A DNA stretch of 64,000 bases from Mycolicibacterium sp. P1-5 (lineage in GTDB: Bacteria; Actinomycetota; Actinomycetes; Mycobacteriales; Mycobacteriaceae): contig NZ_NPKT01000020.1 of assembly GCF_008329565.1 (NCBI RefSeq), forward strand, positions 1 to 64,000. Direction: 5' to 3'. Of the stretch, positions 42,347 through 51,295 are shown piece by piece. The translations under genes and the position numbers were made by a program. The notes below the pieces were generated by a model. The model was not told the DNA's origin and did no database searches. It saw only the letters and a program-made list of their open reading frames with translations. How positions within the stretch are numbered: the first letter of the stretch is position 1; every line of letters begins with the position of its first letter.

Positions 42347-43167
42347 AAGTCGCCGAACCCGCCGCCGAAGTCGCCGCCACCCCAGCCGCCGCTGTCGCCG
42401 AGGCCGCCGCCGTCCCAGCCGCCGCCATCGCCGCCCCAGCCGCCGCCATCGCCGCCCCAGCCACCGTCCTGGCCGGCCGCGTCCAGACCTTGGTCGTAGC
42501 CCTGGTCGAAACCCCCGCCGAAGCCGTTCTCGAATCCCGAAGCGCCGTAGTCGACCCCGTGCATGCCGGAGAACAACGCATCGAACAGCAGCACCGAACC
42601 CAGCCCCCAGGCGCCCGCGACCAGCGCCGTCTTCCACCACGGCTCCGAGTACCAGCCGGCCGGCACCGGACGGCCCGCGACCCGGCCGCCGGGGTAGTAG
42701 TTGGGGGTGCGCTGGCTCGGTGTCGGGGAGGCTTCGATCTCGCGTCCCTCGAATTGGACCTTGCGGTCCTCGGTGACGGCGCCTGCCTGCTGTTGGCCGG
42801 CCACCGTCTCCAGCTCCGGGCCCGGGTCCATGCCCATCGCGGTGCGCGCGGCACGCACGTAGTACAGCCCCTCGATCGCGCTCTCCTTGGCCAGCATCGC
42901 CTGCTTGGCGGTGGTGGCCTGGTCGATCTGGGAGGAGGCGGCGGTGAACCGTTCGGAGGCGTCAGCCAACGCCTGGGTGGCGGCGTCGTTGTTGCCGGAC
43001 AGGTTGAGTACCTGCCCGCCGAGCCGCTCGATCACCCTCCTCGCATCGGCCTTGGCGTCGGCCAGGGAGGCCGCGTTGCGATTGCCTGAGGCTCGCGACG
43101 AGCTCACCACCGCCAGCACGATCACACCGATGACGACCAGGATGAGCACGACCAGCACACCGTTCAT
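42343..43167 (-). CDS. DUF1542-type membrane protein with Gly-rich tail
   Basis: A 274-aa protein: an N-terminal helix (VLVVLILVVIGVIVLAVV), then a helical domain (ADARRVIERLGGQVLNLSGNNDAATQALADASERFTAASSQI) and a second helix at about 185-205. The final 70 residues are Gly/Trp/Asp repeats (GGWGGDGGGWGGDGGG...). Such GGW tails occur in envelope proteins of actinobacteria. The start is ATG 43167; GTG 43176 is an alternative. Function unknown. Confidence 0.75.
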   Translation of the reverse strand: MNGVLVVLILVVIGVIVLAVVSSSRASGNRNAASLADAKADARRVIERLGGQVLNLSGNNDAATQALADASERFTAASSQIDQATTAKQAMLAKESAIEGLYYVRAARTAMGMDPGPELETVAGQQQAGAVTEDRKVQFEGREIEASPTPSQRTPNYYPGGRVAGRPVPAGWYSEPWWKTALVAGAWGLGSVLLFDALFSGMHGVDYGASGFENGFGGGFDQGYDQGLDAAGQDGGWGGDGGGWGGDGGGWDGGGLGDSGGWGGGDFGGGFGDF

Positions 43168-43221
43168 GGCGTCCACAGTACCGATCCTGTGAAAGTGCTC
43201 CGGGGAACGAGAATTTGCTTG

Positions 43222-44403
43222 TCAGAGCACGCCGAGAGCGCGGTAGACCTCATCGCTGAGCGCGGTGCTGCGCGGGTCGGCGTTGCACTTGGTGGCGTCG
43301 AAATAGTTCATCACGTAGGCGTAGCCGATGCGGTGTTCGAGGTCGACGAACCCGTACGAGCCGCCCGATCCGCCATGGCCGAAGCTGCGCAGGTTCGGGC
43401 CGGCGACCCCACGCTGGTTGAGCATGTAGCCCAGCCCCCAGCCGTGATCTGCGACCCGGGCCCCGAGTACGACGTCGGGGTCGAAGCCGCCCTGTGAGAC
43501 CCGGACCAACTCCAGGTGTTCGCGGCTGAGCAGCTTCTCCTGCGCCAGCCCGTTGTAGAACGTCGCCAGACCCAGCGCTGAGACGTGGCCATTGGTGCTG
43601 GGGAATTCGCTCCTGCGCCAACGCTCGAGCGCGTTGGAGCCCAATTCGTCGTCGGGGACGAAGCCCATCGCGACCGCCATACCCGCCATCGGATGTTCGG
43701 CCAGCGACGTCGGGTAGCCCGGCGCTCGACCGTTGGCCAGGACGTCGCGGATGTGTGGCTTGTTGATCATGTCCGCGCACCGGTGGTGTTCGGCACGGGG
43801 CAGGCCGATGTGCACGTCGATGCCCATCGGTTCGGCGATCTCGGTCCGCAGATACTGGCCGACGGTGCGCCCGGTGACGCGACGAACCACCTCGCCGAGG
43901 ATGAAACCGAAGCTGACCATGTGATAGCCCTGGGCCGTGCCCGGCGGCCACCACGGTTCGGCTGCGGCCAGGTCGGCGCACACCCGGTCCCAGTCGGTGG
44001 TGTCGCTCCAGTGCATCCGGGCCCGCGGGCCGATCACCCCGGAGCGGTGGCCGAGTACCGACGCGATTGTGATGTCGCCCTTGCCGTTCTGAGCGAACTC
44101 TGGCCAGTACCGGGCGACCGGCGCGTGCAGGTCGAGCTCCCCGCGATCGGCGAGCAGATGCACACAGGTGCTTGTCAGCCCTTTGGTACCCGAGAAGACG
44201 CTGGCCAGGGTGTCCTGTCGCCACCGGCGCCGCAGGCGGCCGTCGGCGTATCCGCCCCACAGATTGACCACCAGGTCGCCGTCGACCCAGACCGCAACGG
44301 CAGCGCCCACCTCATCGCGAGCGGTGAAGTTCGTCTCGAAGGCGGCGCGCACGGCGTCGAAACCCGCGGCGCAAGCACCGCTGATGGGGATCTGGTCGCT
44401 CAA
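43222..44403 (-). CDS. lipP: Beta-lactamase-fold esterase LipP
   Basis: A 393-aa serine hydrolase of the class C beta-lactamase/esterase VIII family. The catalytic S-x-x-K is in SVFSGTKGLTS, and the second motif Tyr is in GYHMVSFGFILGE; a C-terminal FGHGGSGGSYGFVD replaces the KTG region. It likely hydrolyses short acyl esters. I chose TTG 44403 because AGGAGG stands 7 nt upstream; longer frames lack a ribosome site. The gene matches Rv2463 and marks the backbone edge before the variable block. Confidence 0.85.
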   Translation of the reverse strand: MSDQIPISGACAAGFDAVRAAFETNFTARDEVGAAVAVWVDGDLVVNLWGGYADGRLRRRWRQDTLASVFSGTKGLTSTCVHLLADRGELDLHAPVARYWPEFAQNGKGDITIASVLGHRSGVIGPRARMHWSDTTDWDRVCADLAAAEPWWPPGTAQGYHMVSFGFILGEVVRRVTGRTVGQYLRTEIAEPMGIDVHIGLPRAEHHRCADMINKPHIRDVLANGRAPGYPTSLAEHPMAGMAVAMGFVPDDELGSNALERWRRSEFPSTNGHVSALGLATFYNGLAQEKLLSREHLELVRVSQGGFDPDVVLGARVADHGWGLGYMLNQRGVAGPNLRSFGHGGSGGSYGFVDLEHRIGYAYVMNYFDATKCNADPRSTALSDEVYRALGVL

Positions 44404-44589
44404 TGCGCGCCTCCTGGCCGCCGGGTATGCGCATGAATCTACGGAGGCCACGGTAGCCAAGAAAGTTGTGCGGACGATTGGAGCGGAATCGCAACCGGCT
44501 CGTAATTAGCGTGGCTGCTCATAAAGTTGTTCATCTGGAGTTTCCGGTCGCTTCCGCGGTCTCGCAGGTGCTTACGTCACGATCCAAGG

Positions 44590-46263
44590 GTGGAGATTCC
44601 CGATACCGGCATTCCGCCGGCGCTCGCCGGCCGGATGACGATGGCGGAGCAGTACGAATGGCATCGGGCGTACTTGCGCGGCCGCCCGGTGTCGCGGCGC
44701 AACTTCCTGCGCGGATCGGCGGCTGCCGCAGCTGTCGCAGCGCTGGGTGCCGCACCGTTCGGCAGCCGGGCCTACGCCCAGGACGCGCCACTTGCGGTCG
44801 CCGCGCGGCGAGTCGGATACGGGTCGGACGCCTCGAGCCAGCTACGGCTGGCCGCTGCGCTCTCCCGCAATCCCGGCACAACCAAGGTCTTCGTCGACCA
44901 TGGTCCGACGCCGGGGCTTGGCGCGACGATCGAGGCGGAGGTCCGCAATCTGGTGACGCAGATCCCGGACAGTACGGGCGGAGTGCTCTCGGCGGAGCAG
45001 TTCTACGTCCACGCGCCGGTGGACGGTCTGCCTGGGCGCATTCCGCACTTCTATCGCTGGCGCACCGACGATGGGTTCGTCAGCGACGTGCTGTCGGCGA
45101 CCACCGCCATGCCGAGTGCGCGCAAAACCATGGGCTGGTTTCGGTTCACGATGATGGGGGATCAGGGCACCGACGAAACACCGGTGGCGCCACCAGGTCT
45201 CACCCGCGGTGATTACGACGACGGCTATTACAAGCCCGACAACGATCCGTCGGTATCGCACACCGGCAACGTACTGAACCAGATAGCCGCTTCGCGGCCC
45301 GACTTCCATGTGCTCGCCGGTGATATCGCGTACGCGGATCCCTCCGGAGCGGGAAAGCCACCGCAGTTCGTCCGAAAAGGAGTTCCTCCCAAAGGGTTTG
45401 ACAAATTCAACCCCTACGTTTGGGACGTGTACCTCGATTCCATCGAGGCCAGCGCCTCGACGACGCCATGGATGTTCGCCACCGGAAACCACGATATGGA
45501 GGCCGCCTATCCGGTGCACGGGTATGGCGGGCATCTGGCGAGACTTGACCTACCGGGCAACGGCCCTCACGCTTGTCCGTCGGTTTACACCTTCACCTAC
45601 GGCAATGTCGCGGTGCTCTCGCTGGATGCCAACGACGTCAGTTACGAGATCACCGCCAACACCGGGTACTCCGATGGTTCCCAAAGCAAGTGGGTGGAAA
45701 GGACATTGGCAGCGCATCGAGCTGACCCCGATATCGACTTCATCGTCTGCTTCTTTCACCACTGCGCGTACTCCACCACCGAAGCGCATGCCAGCGACGG
45801 GGGAGTGCGCGCTGCATGGGTGCCGTTGTTCGACCGCTACCAGGTCGATCTGGTGTTGCAGGGTCACAATCACGTGTTCGAACGGTCGGACCCGATCCGG
45901 GGCGGGGCGCCGACCAGGGCCGCTGAGGACAACGCGATCGTCTACCCGGAGACTGATGGCACCGTCTATTACACAGTGGGCTCGGCAGGGCGGCCACGCT
46001 ATGCCTTCCAGCCAGGGGAGCCGGAGAGCTACCGCGGCCACGAAACGCCCGACACCTTCGTGGGAAACAGCTATGTCTGGACGGCCGACGGCCACAAGCA
46101 GGCCGAAGGCGTCGGCTGGTCACGGGTGCGGTTCCGCAACTACGCGTTCATCCGGGTCGATGTCCGGCCGGGCAACTTGCTGAGCGAGATGGACGTGACT
46201 GCCGTCGACGAATATGGCCGGGAGTTCGACAAGCTGACCTACCGACGGCAGGTTCGCGGCTGA
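44590..46263 (+). CDS. Tat-exported purple acid phosphatase-like protein
   Basis: A roughly 557-aa protein with a twin-arginine signal at about 34-65 (SRRNFLRGSAAAAAVAALGAAPFGSRAYA). A calcineurin-like metallophosphatase domain follows: MMGDQG, LAGDIAYAD, TGNHDME, FFHHCAY and GHNHVFER supply the two-metal ligands. It would hydrolyse phosphomonoesters outside the membrane. GTG 44590 is a tentative start; ATG 44635 or 44641 also keep the Tat motif. It is the first gene of the species-variable block after lipP. Confidence 0.85.
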   Translation: MEIPDTGIPPALAGRMTMAEQYEWHRAYLRGRPVSRRNFLRGSAAAAAVAALGAAPFGSRAYAQDAPLAVAARRVGYGSDASSQLRLAAALSRNPGTTKVFVDHGPTPGLGATIEAEVRNLVTQIPDSTGGVLSAEQFYVHAPVDGLPGRIPHFYRWRTDDGFVSDVLSATTAMPSARKTMGWFRFTMMGDQGTDETPVAPPGLTRGDYDDGYYKPDNDPSVSHTGNVLNQIAASRPDFHVLAGDIAYADPSGAGKPPQFVRKGVPPKGFDKFNPYVWDVYLDSIEASASTTPWMFATGNHDMEAAYPVHGYGGHLARLDLPGNGPHACPSVYTFTYGNVAVLSLDANDVSYEITANTGYSDGSQSKWVERTLAAHRADPDIDFIVCFFHHCAYSTTEAHASDGGVRAAWVPLFDRYQVDLVLQGHNHVFERSDPIRGGAPTRAAEDNAIVYPETDGTVYYTVGSAGRPRYAFQPGEPESYRGHETPDTFVGNSYVWTADGHKQAEGVGWSRVRFRNYAFIRVDVRPGNLLSEMDVTAVDEYGREFDKLTYRRQVRG

Positions 46264-46321
46264 AGCTCCCCGGCCAGGTCCCAGCGCACCGCGCCTCGGT
46301 GCACTATGGTTCGGTTCAGCC

Positions 46322-47905
46322 ATGATTCGTACGGTGCTGGCGCTGCTGACGGTGAGCGTGCTCGCGCTCGCCGGATGCGGGGTGCGATCCCATCCCGATT
46401 CGCTTTCCGCGCAAGCTGTTTCAGGCCCGTTCGCACTGCTGCTGGCATCGTCGGCGAACCTCGGTGATTCACGCGCGCCAGCGGTGCAGCTGACCGCGCA
46501 ACTTCGCGGCAGGCAAGCCCCGGATCGGTTGCAGCGCTGGGCAACCGCCAACGGCCTATCGGTGCGTTGGGAGCCTGGCGCCGGGTGGGCTGTGTTGCAA
46601 GGCCCACCTGCCGCGGTCTCCGCCGCCTTGAATGTGCCGGTGCACGACTACCGCAACCAGTCCGGCGAGCAGTTTTACGCCTCAGTTGACCAGCCGACGA
46701 TCCCTCCGGCGCTGCGCGATTCGGTGTCCGGCCTGGGTCGGATACTCAGCTACACGCCGTATCACTCCAGCAGCCCGTCGATTCGGCCCCTTCCCACCGA
46801 TGTGCCCGACCACAGCCTGCCGCCCGACGCGCTGCGCACCATCTACAACGTGCGCCCGCTGGCCGACGCGGGCTACACCGGCAAGGACACAACGATCGTG
46901 GTGTTCGCGTTCGACGGATTCGACCAGGCCGACCTCGACATGTATGCCGCGACTTACGGGTTGCCGAAGTTCAACCCCGAAGTCGTGGGAGGGATGCCCG
47001 AGCAGCGCAACAACGAAGCGTCGATGGACCTGCAGGTCGCCCACGGGCTGGCGCCCGACGCGCGCAAGGTACTGGTCAATGCCCGTCCGACGGTCGGCGG
47101 TGGCGGTACCTACGTCAAGATCGCCGACATGATGCGGGACGTCGATCGGCGGTTCCCCGGAGCGGTGTGGACTCTGTCGATCGGCTGGGGCTGTGACCGG
47201 ATGATCACCGCCGCCGATCTTGCGCCCGTGCGGGAAGCGGTGGCCGACGCGGTGTCACGGGGAACCACGGTGTTCAACGCCAGCGGTGATCTCGCCGGCT
47301 TGGAATGCAAACGCGGCCACGACTGGTCGGCACCGCCCGGCCCTTCCGACGTCGGACTGGACGCCGTCGCCTCGCTGCCGGAGGTGACGACCGTCGGCGG
47401 GACGACGCTGTCGACCGATGAGAACTACCGGTGGCTCGCGGAATTCGGCTGGAGTGACGGCCCGCTGACCCAGGGCAGCGGCGGTGGTACTTCCGCGTTG
47501 TTCGAGCGCCCGCCGTGGCAGAGTGCGGCACCCGACACCGCGTTGCGCCGCCTGACACCTGACATCTCAGCCGTCGCGGACACCAACACCGGTGCGGTGA
47601 TCGTGCTGCATCAACAGTTGGTAGTCGGCGGTGGGACATCGCAGTCGGCGCCGTTGTGGGCCGGTATCGCGGCGGTGATCAACCAGTTCCTGATCGACAG
47701 CGGGGGACGCCCGTTGGGTGAGTTCAATCCGACGTTGTACCGCATCGCCGCCGGCGCATCCCGACCGGCGTTTCACGACATCGTCTTGGGCACCAACGCG
47801 GTGGCCGTCGCGGGCCCCGGCTACGACATGGTCACCGGCCTGGGCACACCCGACGTCGACAACCTGGCCCGCGACGTTCTCGACCTGCAGCGAGGCCTGG
47901 CATGA
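46322..47905 (+). CDS. Sedolisin (S53) peptidase, lipoprotein
   Basis: The 527-aa secreted lipoprotein has a lipobox (LALAGC, Cys19) and a pro-domain (about 30-150), then the S53 catalytic domain: E232 and D236 in NNEASMDL, oxyanion D323 in SGDLAG, and nucleophile S440 in GGTSQSAP. The calcium site near the end (HDIVLG...GYDMVTGLGTP) is present. Such acid serine peptidases work at low pH outside the membrane. ATG 46322. Its stop overlaps the start of the next gene (ATGA), so it is coupled to the membrane-protein genes that follow. Confidence 0.9.
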   Translation: MIRTVLALLTVSVLALAGCGVRSHPDSLSAQAVSGPFALLLASSANLGDSRAPAVQLTAQLRGRQAPDRLQRWATANGLSVRWEPGAGWAVLQGPPAAVSAALNVPVHDYRNQSGEQFYASVDQPTIPPALRDSVSGLGRILSYTPYHSSSPSIRPLPTDVPDHSLPPDALRTIYNVRPLADAGYTGKDTTIVVFAFDGFDQADLDMYAATYGLPKFNPEVVGGMPEQRNNEASMDLQVAHGLAPDARKVLVNARPTVGGGGTYVKIADMMRDVDRRFPGAVWTLSIGWGCDRMITAADLAPVREAVADAVSRGTTVFNASGDLAGLECKRGHDWSAPPGPSDVGLDAVASLPEVTTVGGTTLSTDENYRWLAEFGWSDGPLTQGSGGGTSALFERPPWQSAAPDTALRRLTPDISAVADTNTGAVIVLHQQLVVGGGTSQSAPLWAGIAAVINQFLIDSGGRPLGEFNPTLYRIAAGASRPAFHDIVLGTNAVAVAGPGYDMVTGLGTPDVDNLARDVLDLQRGLA

Positions 47906-49086
47906 CCGGGCCTGCCGACACCATGCCGTGCCGGGTGTGCGGGCACGACGTACCGGCGGGCCGGTTCTGCGAGCGATGCGGCGCACGGCTCGTGCGTGAA
48001 CGAGGTGGCGGCCCGGACTGGCTGCGGGGCAGCGCCTTTGTCGCGGCACCCGGTGAAAAGGTGCTACAGCCTTCGCTTGTCAGTTCTCTGTTCCCGCATC
48101 TGCCGCGCCGCTCACTCAGCACGTTCCGGCTCGGGCTGGGTCTGGTATTCGTTCTGCTTGTCGTGTCCTGCGTGTTCCACTGGTATGTGCCGATGGTGGC
48201 GGTCGCCACCTTCGCCCCGCTGCTGTTGTTTGCGATCTACCTGGCAGAGACCGGCCTGATCGTCGACTTGCCCTGGCGGGTCTGGGCTTTGACGGTGGTG
48301 CTCGGCCTTGTGGTCGGACTTGGCTGGGCGCTGCTCACCGCCGCGATCGTCAAAGAGTCCTACAGTCTGGGGCTGGGCTCGGAAGTGCCTACGGCGCGTT
48401 TGGTGCGAGACGCGGTGGTGATCCCGTTCGGTGGATTGCTGGTGATGCAACTGCCCACTGTCCTGGTTCGGTTGACCCGTCCGCCGATTCGAGAGTCGTT
48501 GTACGGCTTTGCGATCGGGGTGCTCGGCGCGACAGTGTTCGCCGTGACGGTGACGATGGTCCGTCTGATGCAGGAGATCGACGCCGGGATCACGATCAGT
48601 GGTCAGTCGGTGACTGATTTGTTGATCGAAGCCGGTGTCCGAGGGCTGACGATGCCGCTGACTGCGGCGTCGGTGAGCGGGCTGGTCGGAATCGCGTTGT
48701 GGTACTCCCGACGGCCGGGCACTTCCCGCATCCGCCACCTGGCGGCCGGCGGGTTGGTGTTGGTGGTGGTCGCCGCGGCCTACGCGAATGTCGGAGTTGT
48801 CGAGGTGCTGGCGATCGCCTCGGAACTGCAGCTTCTGGTGCACGTGGCCTTGGCGCTGGCGGCAGTGGTGGCGTTGCGGGTGGGGATACAGGTCGCAGTG
48901 CTGCACGAGCCGCAGGATCCGTTGCACCCGGACCTGCCGATCCTGTGCCCGGGATGCGGGCACGTTGTCCCCGATGCCGCGTTCTGCCCGGCCTGCGGTG
49001 TCGCCGCGCACACCGCCTCGCGCTCGTCGCGAGACGCGCGCCGGCGGGACCGTCCGCAACCCACGACCGAGTTGGTGGAGCAATGA
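47902..49086 (+). CDS. Zinc-ribbon polytopic membrane protein
   Basis: A 394-aa protein. The N-terminus is a zinc ribbon (CRVCGHDVPAGRFCERCG), followed by about eight membrane helices between 85 and 335, and a second zinc ribbon near the C-terminus (CPGCGHVVPDAAFCPACG). The central part resembles the PrsW/RsiW-like hydrophobic family only loosely. It overlaps the sedolisin stop and the next start by 4 bases, so the three form a tightly coupled unit; it may anchor or regulate the peptidase. Function unproven. Confidence 0.75.
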   Translation: MTGPADTMPCRVCGHDVPAGRFCERCGARLVRERGGGPDWLRGSAFVAAPGEKVLQPSLVSSLFPHLPRRSLSTFRLGLGLVFVLLVVSCVFHWYVPMVAVATFAPLLLFAIYLAETGLIVDLPWRVWALTVVLGLVVGLGWALLTAAIVKESYSLGLGSEVPTARLVRDAVVIPFGGLLVMQLPTVLVRLTRPPIRESLYGFAIGVLGATVFAVTVTMVRLMQEIDAGITISGQSVTDLLIEAGVRGLTMPLTAASVSGLVGIALWYSRRPGTSRIRHLAAGGLVLVVVAAAYANVGVVEVLAIASELQLLVHVALALAAVVALRVGIQVAVLHEPQDPLHPDLPILCPGCGHVVPDAAFCPACGVAAHTASRSSRDARRRDRPQPTTELVEQ

Positions 49087-49820
49087 GCACCCCCGTGGTG
49101 GCGCGCGAACTGGCGCCCGGTTACTCGGTGTTGTCCGGTTCGTATTCGGCGGAGCCGGTGCGCTATACGCCGGTGCGTCGGTTGTTGCTGCTGTTGAGCG
49201 CGGGGCTGACCGTCGTGGTCGGGGCGATGACCGCGGCCTCGCTGCTGACGGCCGCGCCGGCGGTCCGCTACACCTGCCCGCCGGAGTGTGGCCGGCCACC
49301 CACCGGGATTCCGGTACAAGCGAATCCGCGCTTCACCGCGGCTGACGGTTCGTTCTCGGTGGCGTACCCCAGTCCGGGGTCGGCGTACGAGATCACCAAA
49401 GAGGATGGCGGCGTATCCGCCAAGTTCACCGCAGGCGACGGCGGCGAGATGGACCTGTTCTCCGTTCCGGCCAAGGGCCGCAACGCAGAACAGGTTGTCG
49501 ACGATCTAGTGCGCGAGAAGCAGCCCGACGCCACCATGGCCTACGTACTGCCCAACGCGACGGTGGGCTATCGGCTCGGATACGGGGCGGTTCTCGACGT
49601 GTATCCGCAAGGCACGTCCGGCAGCATCCGGCGCAACCGCATCGTTGTGATGGCCGCGGTCAAGAATGATCTGGCGCTCATCGGCGGCGCGATCGGTCCG
49701 TATCGCCCGTTCCGGCCCGGTGACGGTCCGGGTCTCCCGTCAGGAGCGAACCTTCAGCTTGCCCAGGATCTGGGCAAGTACGTCAACAGCTTTCAGTGGA
49801 AGGGCGATCCGCCCCGGTAG
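49083..49820 (+). CDS. Membrane-anchored exported protein, third gene of the peptidase operon
   Basis: A 245-aa protein with a single membrane helix at about 33-55 (LLLLLSAGLTVVVGAMTAASLL), a Cys pair (CPPEC) just outside, then a beta-rich extracellular domain (ADGSFSVAYPSPGSAYEI...). The domain resembles mycobacterial LpqN/DUF-like folds in outline only. ATG 49083 overlaps the previous stop. It could be a partner or substrate of the sedolisin; context only. Confidence 0.7.
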   Translation: MSTPVVARELAPGYSVLSGSYSAEPVRYTPVRRLLLLLSAGLTVVVGAMTAASLLTAAPAVRYTCPPECGRPPTGIPVQANPRFTAADGSFSVAYPSPGSAYEITKEDGGVSAKFTAGDGGEMDLFSVPAKGRNAEQVVDDLVREKQPDATMAYVLPNATVGYRLGYGAVLDVYPQGTSGSIRRNRIVVMAAVKNDLALIGGAIGPYRPFRPGDGPGLPSGANLQLAQDLGKYVNSFQWKGDPPR

Positions 49821-49841
49821 CGGTCAACTCCGATACCGCGC

Positions 49842-51212
49842 TCATGACTGTCCGGCGACCGCAGGTTCTTTCGCGATGACCTCCTTGGCTGCCCGCTCAC
49901 CCGAGCGCACCGCGCCGTCGACCCAGCCGTGCATGACCCCGGACGTTTCGGTGCCGGCCCAATGGATCCGGCCGCAGGGTTCGGTTATCGCGGGTCCGAA
50001 CTCAGTGAGTACACCGGGCGGGCAATGGCTGAGCATGCCTCCGCCCGAATACCTTTCGACGCTCCAGTCCTGATCGAGGTACGCCACGGGGGTCGCAGCC
50101 TTTTGGCCGAGGCGCTCCACCAGATTCTCCAGGACCTCTTTCTCCCGCGCGTCGGCGTCCATCTTGGTGTACCTGCGCGCTTCCGCGCCCTCGGTGATCA
50201 CACACATCACCCCGGGCCGAGGTGCGTCGGTGGATGCGTCAATGGTGAGGGTGGCCAGCGTTCCGGGTGCAAACGTCTGGCCCGTCAGCCCATCGTTGCG
50301 CCAGAACGGTTCGTCGTACACGATGTTGATCTTCACGACAGCGCCGCTGGGCATGCGCTGGTGCAAGAACGACCGATCCACGGGAAGCATCGGTTCGTAC
50401 AAGATCTGGCTGGCGATCGCGACCGGCACGGCCACGATCACGCGTTGTGCACGTACGGTCATGCCGTCTGCCTCGACGGTGACCCCGTCGTCGTCCTGAA
50501 CGATGCGGCGCACGGGCTGACTCAGGTGCAGCGAGTCACCGATCTCGGCGGCCATCTTGCTCGAGACCGCACCCATGCCGCCGATGATGCGCGAGTCTTG
50601 GGATCCGTCCTTGATGCCAAGCACGAACGACGGGCCGCCCCCGGACGCCAGCTGACGTAGGACGAACAACATCGAGGTCTCCGACGCCGCCGATGTGTAC
50701 AGACCGGCGATCGCGGCTTCCAGCAACGTGTGAGCGGGCTTGGACAGTGTGCGGTCGTTGAGCCAGGACGCGTAGGTGATGCGATCCAGCTTGTCGGCGT
50801 TCTTGGCTTCCCAGGGAGCTTCGAGTGGAATCGTCTTGCACAGCCGGGTCAGGTCGAGGAAAACCGCGCCCATGTTGAGTGCTGCCCACGGGCTCATCGT
50901 CAGCGGGATCGTGCCCTCGTAGCGGTAGTGCTTGCCCTCGACGACCATCATCGCCTCACCGTCGATGTACTGCTTGTAGCTGCCGACGCCGAATTCCTTC
51001 ATCAACCCATAAATGGCATCCTGACCGGGCCCGATCCATGCACCGCCCCGGTCGATCCAGATGCCTCCGGGGCCTTCGACAGTGAATGTGCGCCCGCCGA
51101 CACGGTCCCGGGCTTCCAGAAGGGCCACCGACCGGCCCGCTTGTTTGAGTCGCAATGCGGCAGTCAGCCCGGCGAAACCCGCGCCGACCACGCAGAAATC
51201 CACATCAGCCAT
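49842..51212 (-). CDS. Flavin monoamine oxidase
   Basis: A 456-aa FAD-dependent amine oxidase with GAGFAGLTAALRL (Rossmann), RDRVGGRT, IWIDRGGAWIG and the C-terminal IHWAGTETSGVMHGWVDGAVRSGERAA. It would oxidise primary amines to aldehydes; the M. tuberculosis relative is AofH (Rv3170). No signal peptide. Antisense-facing to the neighbouring operons; it appears to be a single-gene unit. Confidence 0.88.
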   Translation of the reverse strand: MADVDFCVVGAGFAGLTAALRLKQAGRSVALLEARDRVGGRTFTVEGPGGIWIDRGGAWIGPGQDAIYGLMKEFGVGSYKQYIDGEAMMVVEGKHYRYEGTIPLTMSPWAALNMGAVFLDLTRLCKTIPLEAPWEAKNADKLDRITYASWLNDRTLSKPAHTLLEAAIAGLYTSAASETSMLFVLRQLASGGGPSFVLGIKDGSQDSRIIGGMGAVSSKMAAEIGDSLHLSQPVRRIVQDDDGVTVEADGMTVRAQRVIVAVPVAIASQILYEPMLPVDRSFLHQRMPSGAVVKINIVYDEPFWRNDGLTGQTFAPGTLATLTIDASTDAPRPGVMCVITEGAEARRYTKMDADAREKEVLENLVERLGQKAATPVAYLDQDWSVERYSGGGMLSHCPPGVLTEFGPAITEPCGRIHWAGTETSGVMHGWVDGAVRSGERAAKEVIAKEPAVAGQS

Positions 51213-51295
51213 GGCTCATGGTGCGCCTCGCTCTGTGCATCCTGTGCGCCTTTTGGCAAAGTGTTAACCTGCTCGACCACGGTCCCGGGAGGACG

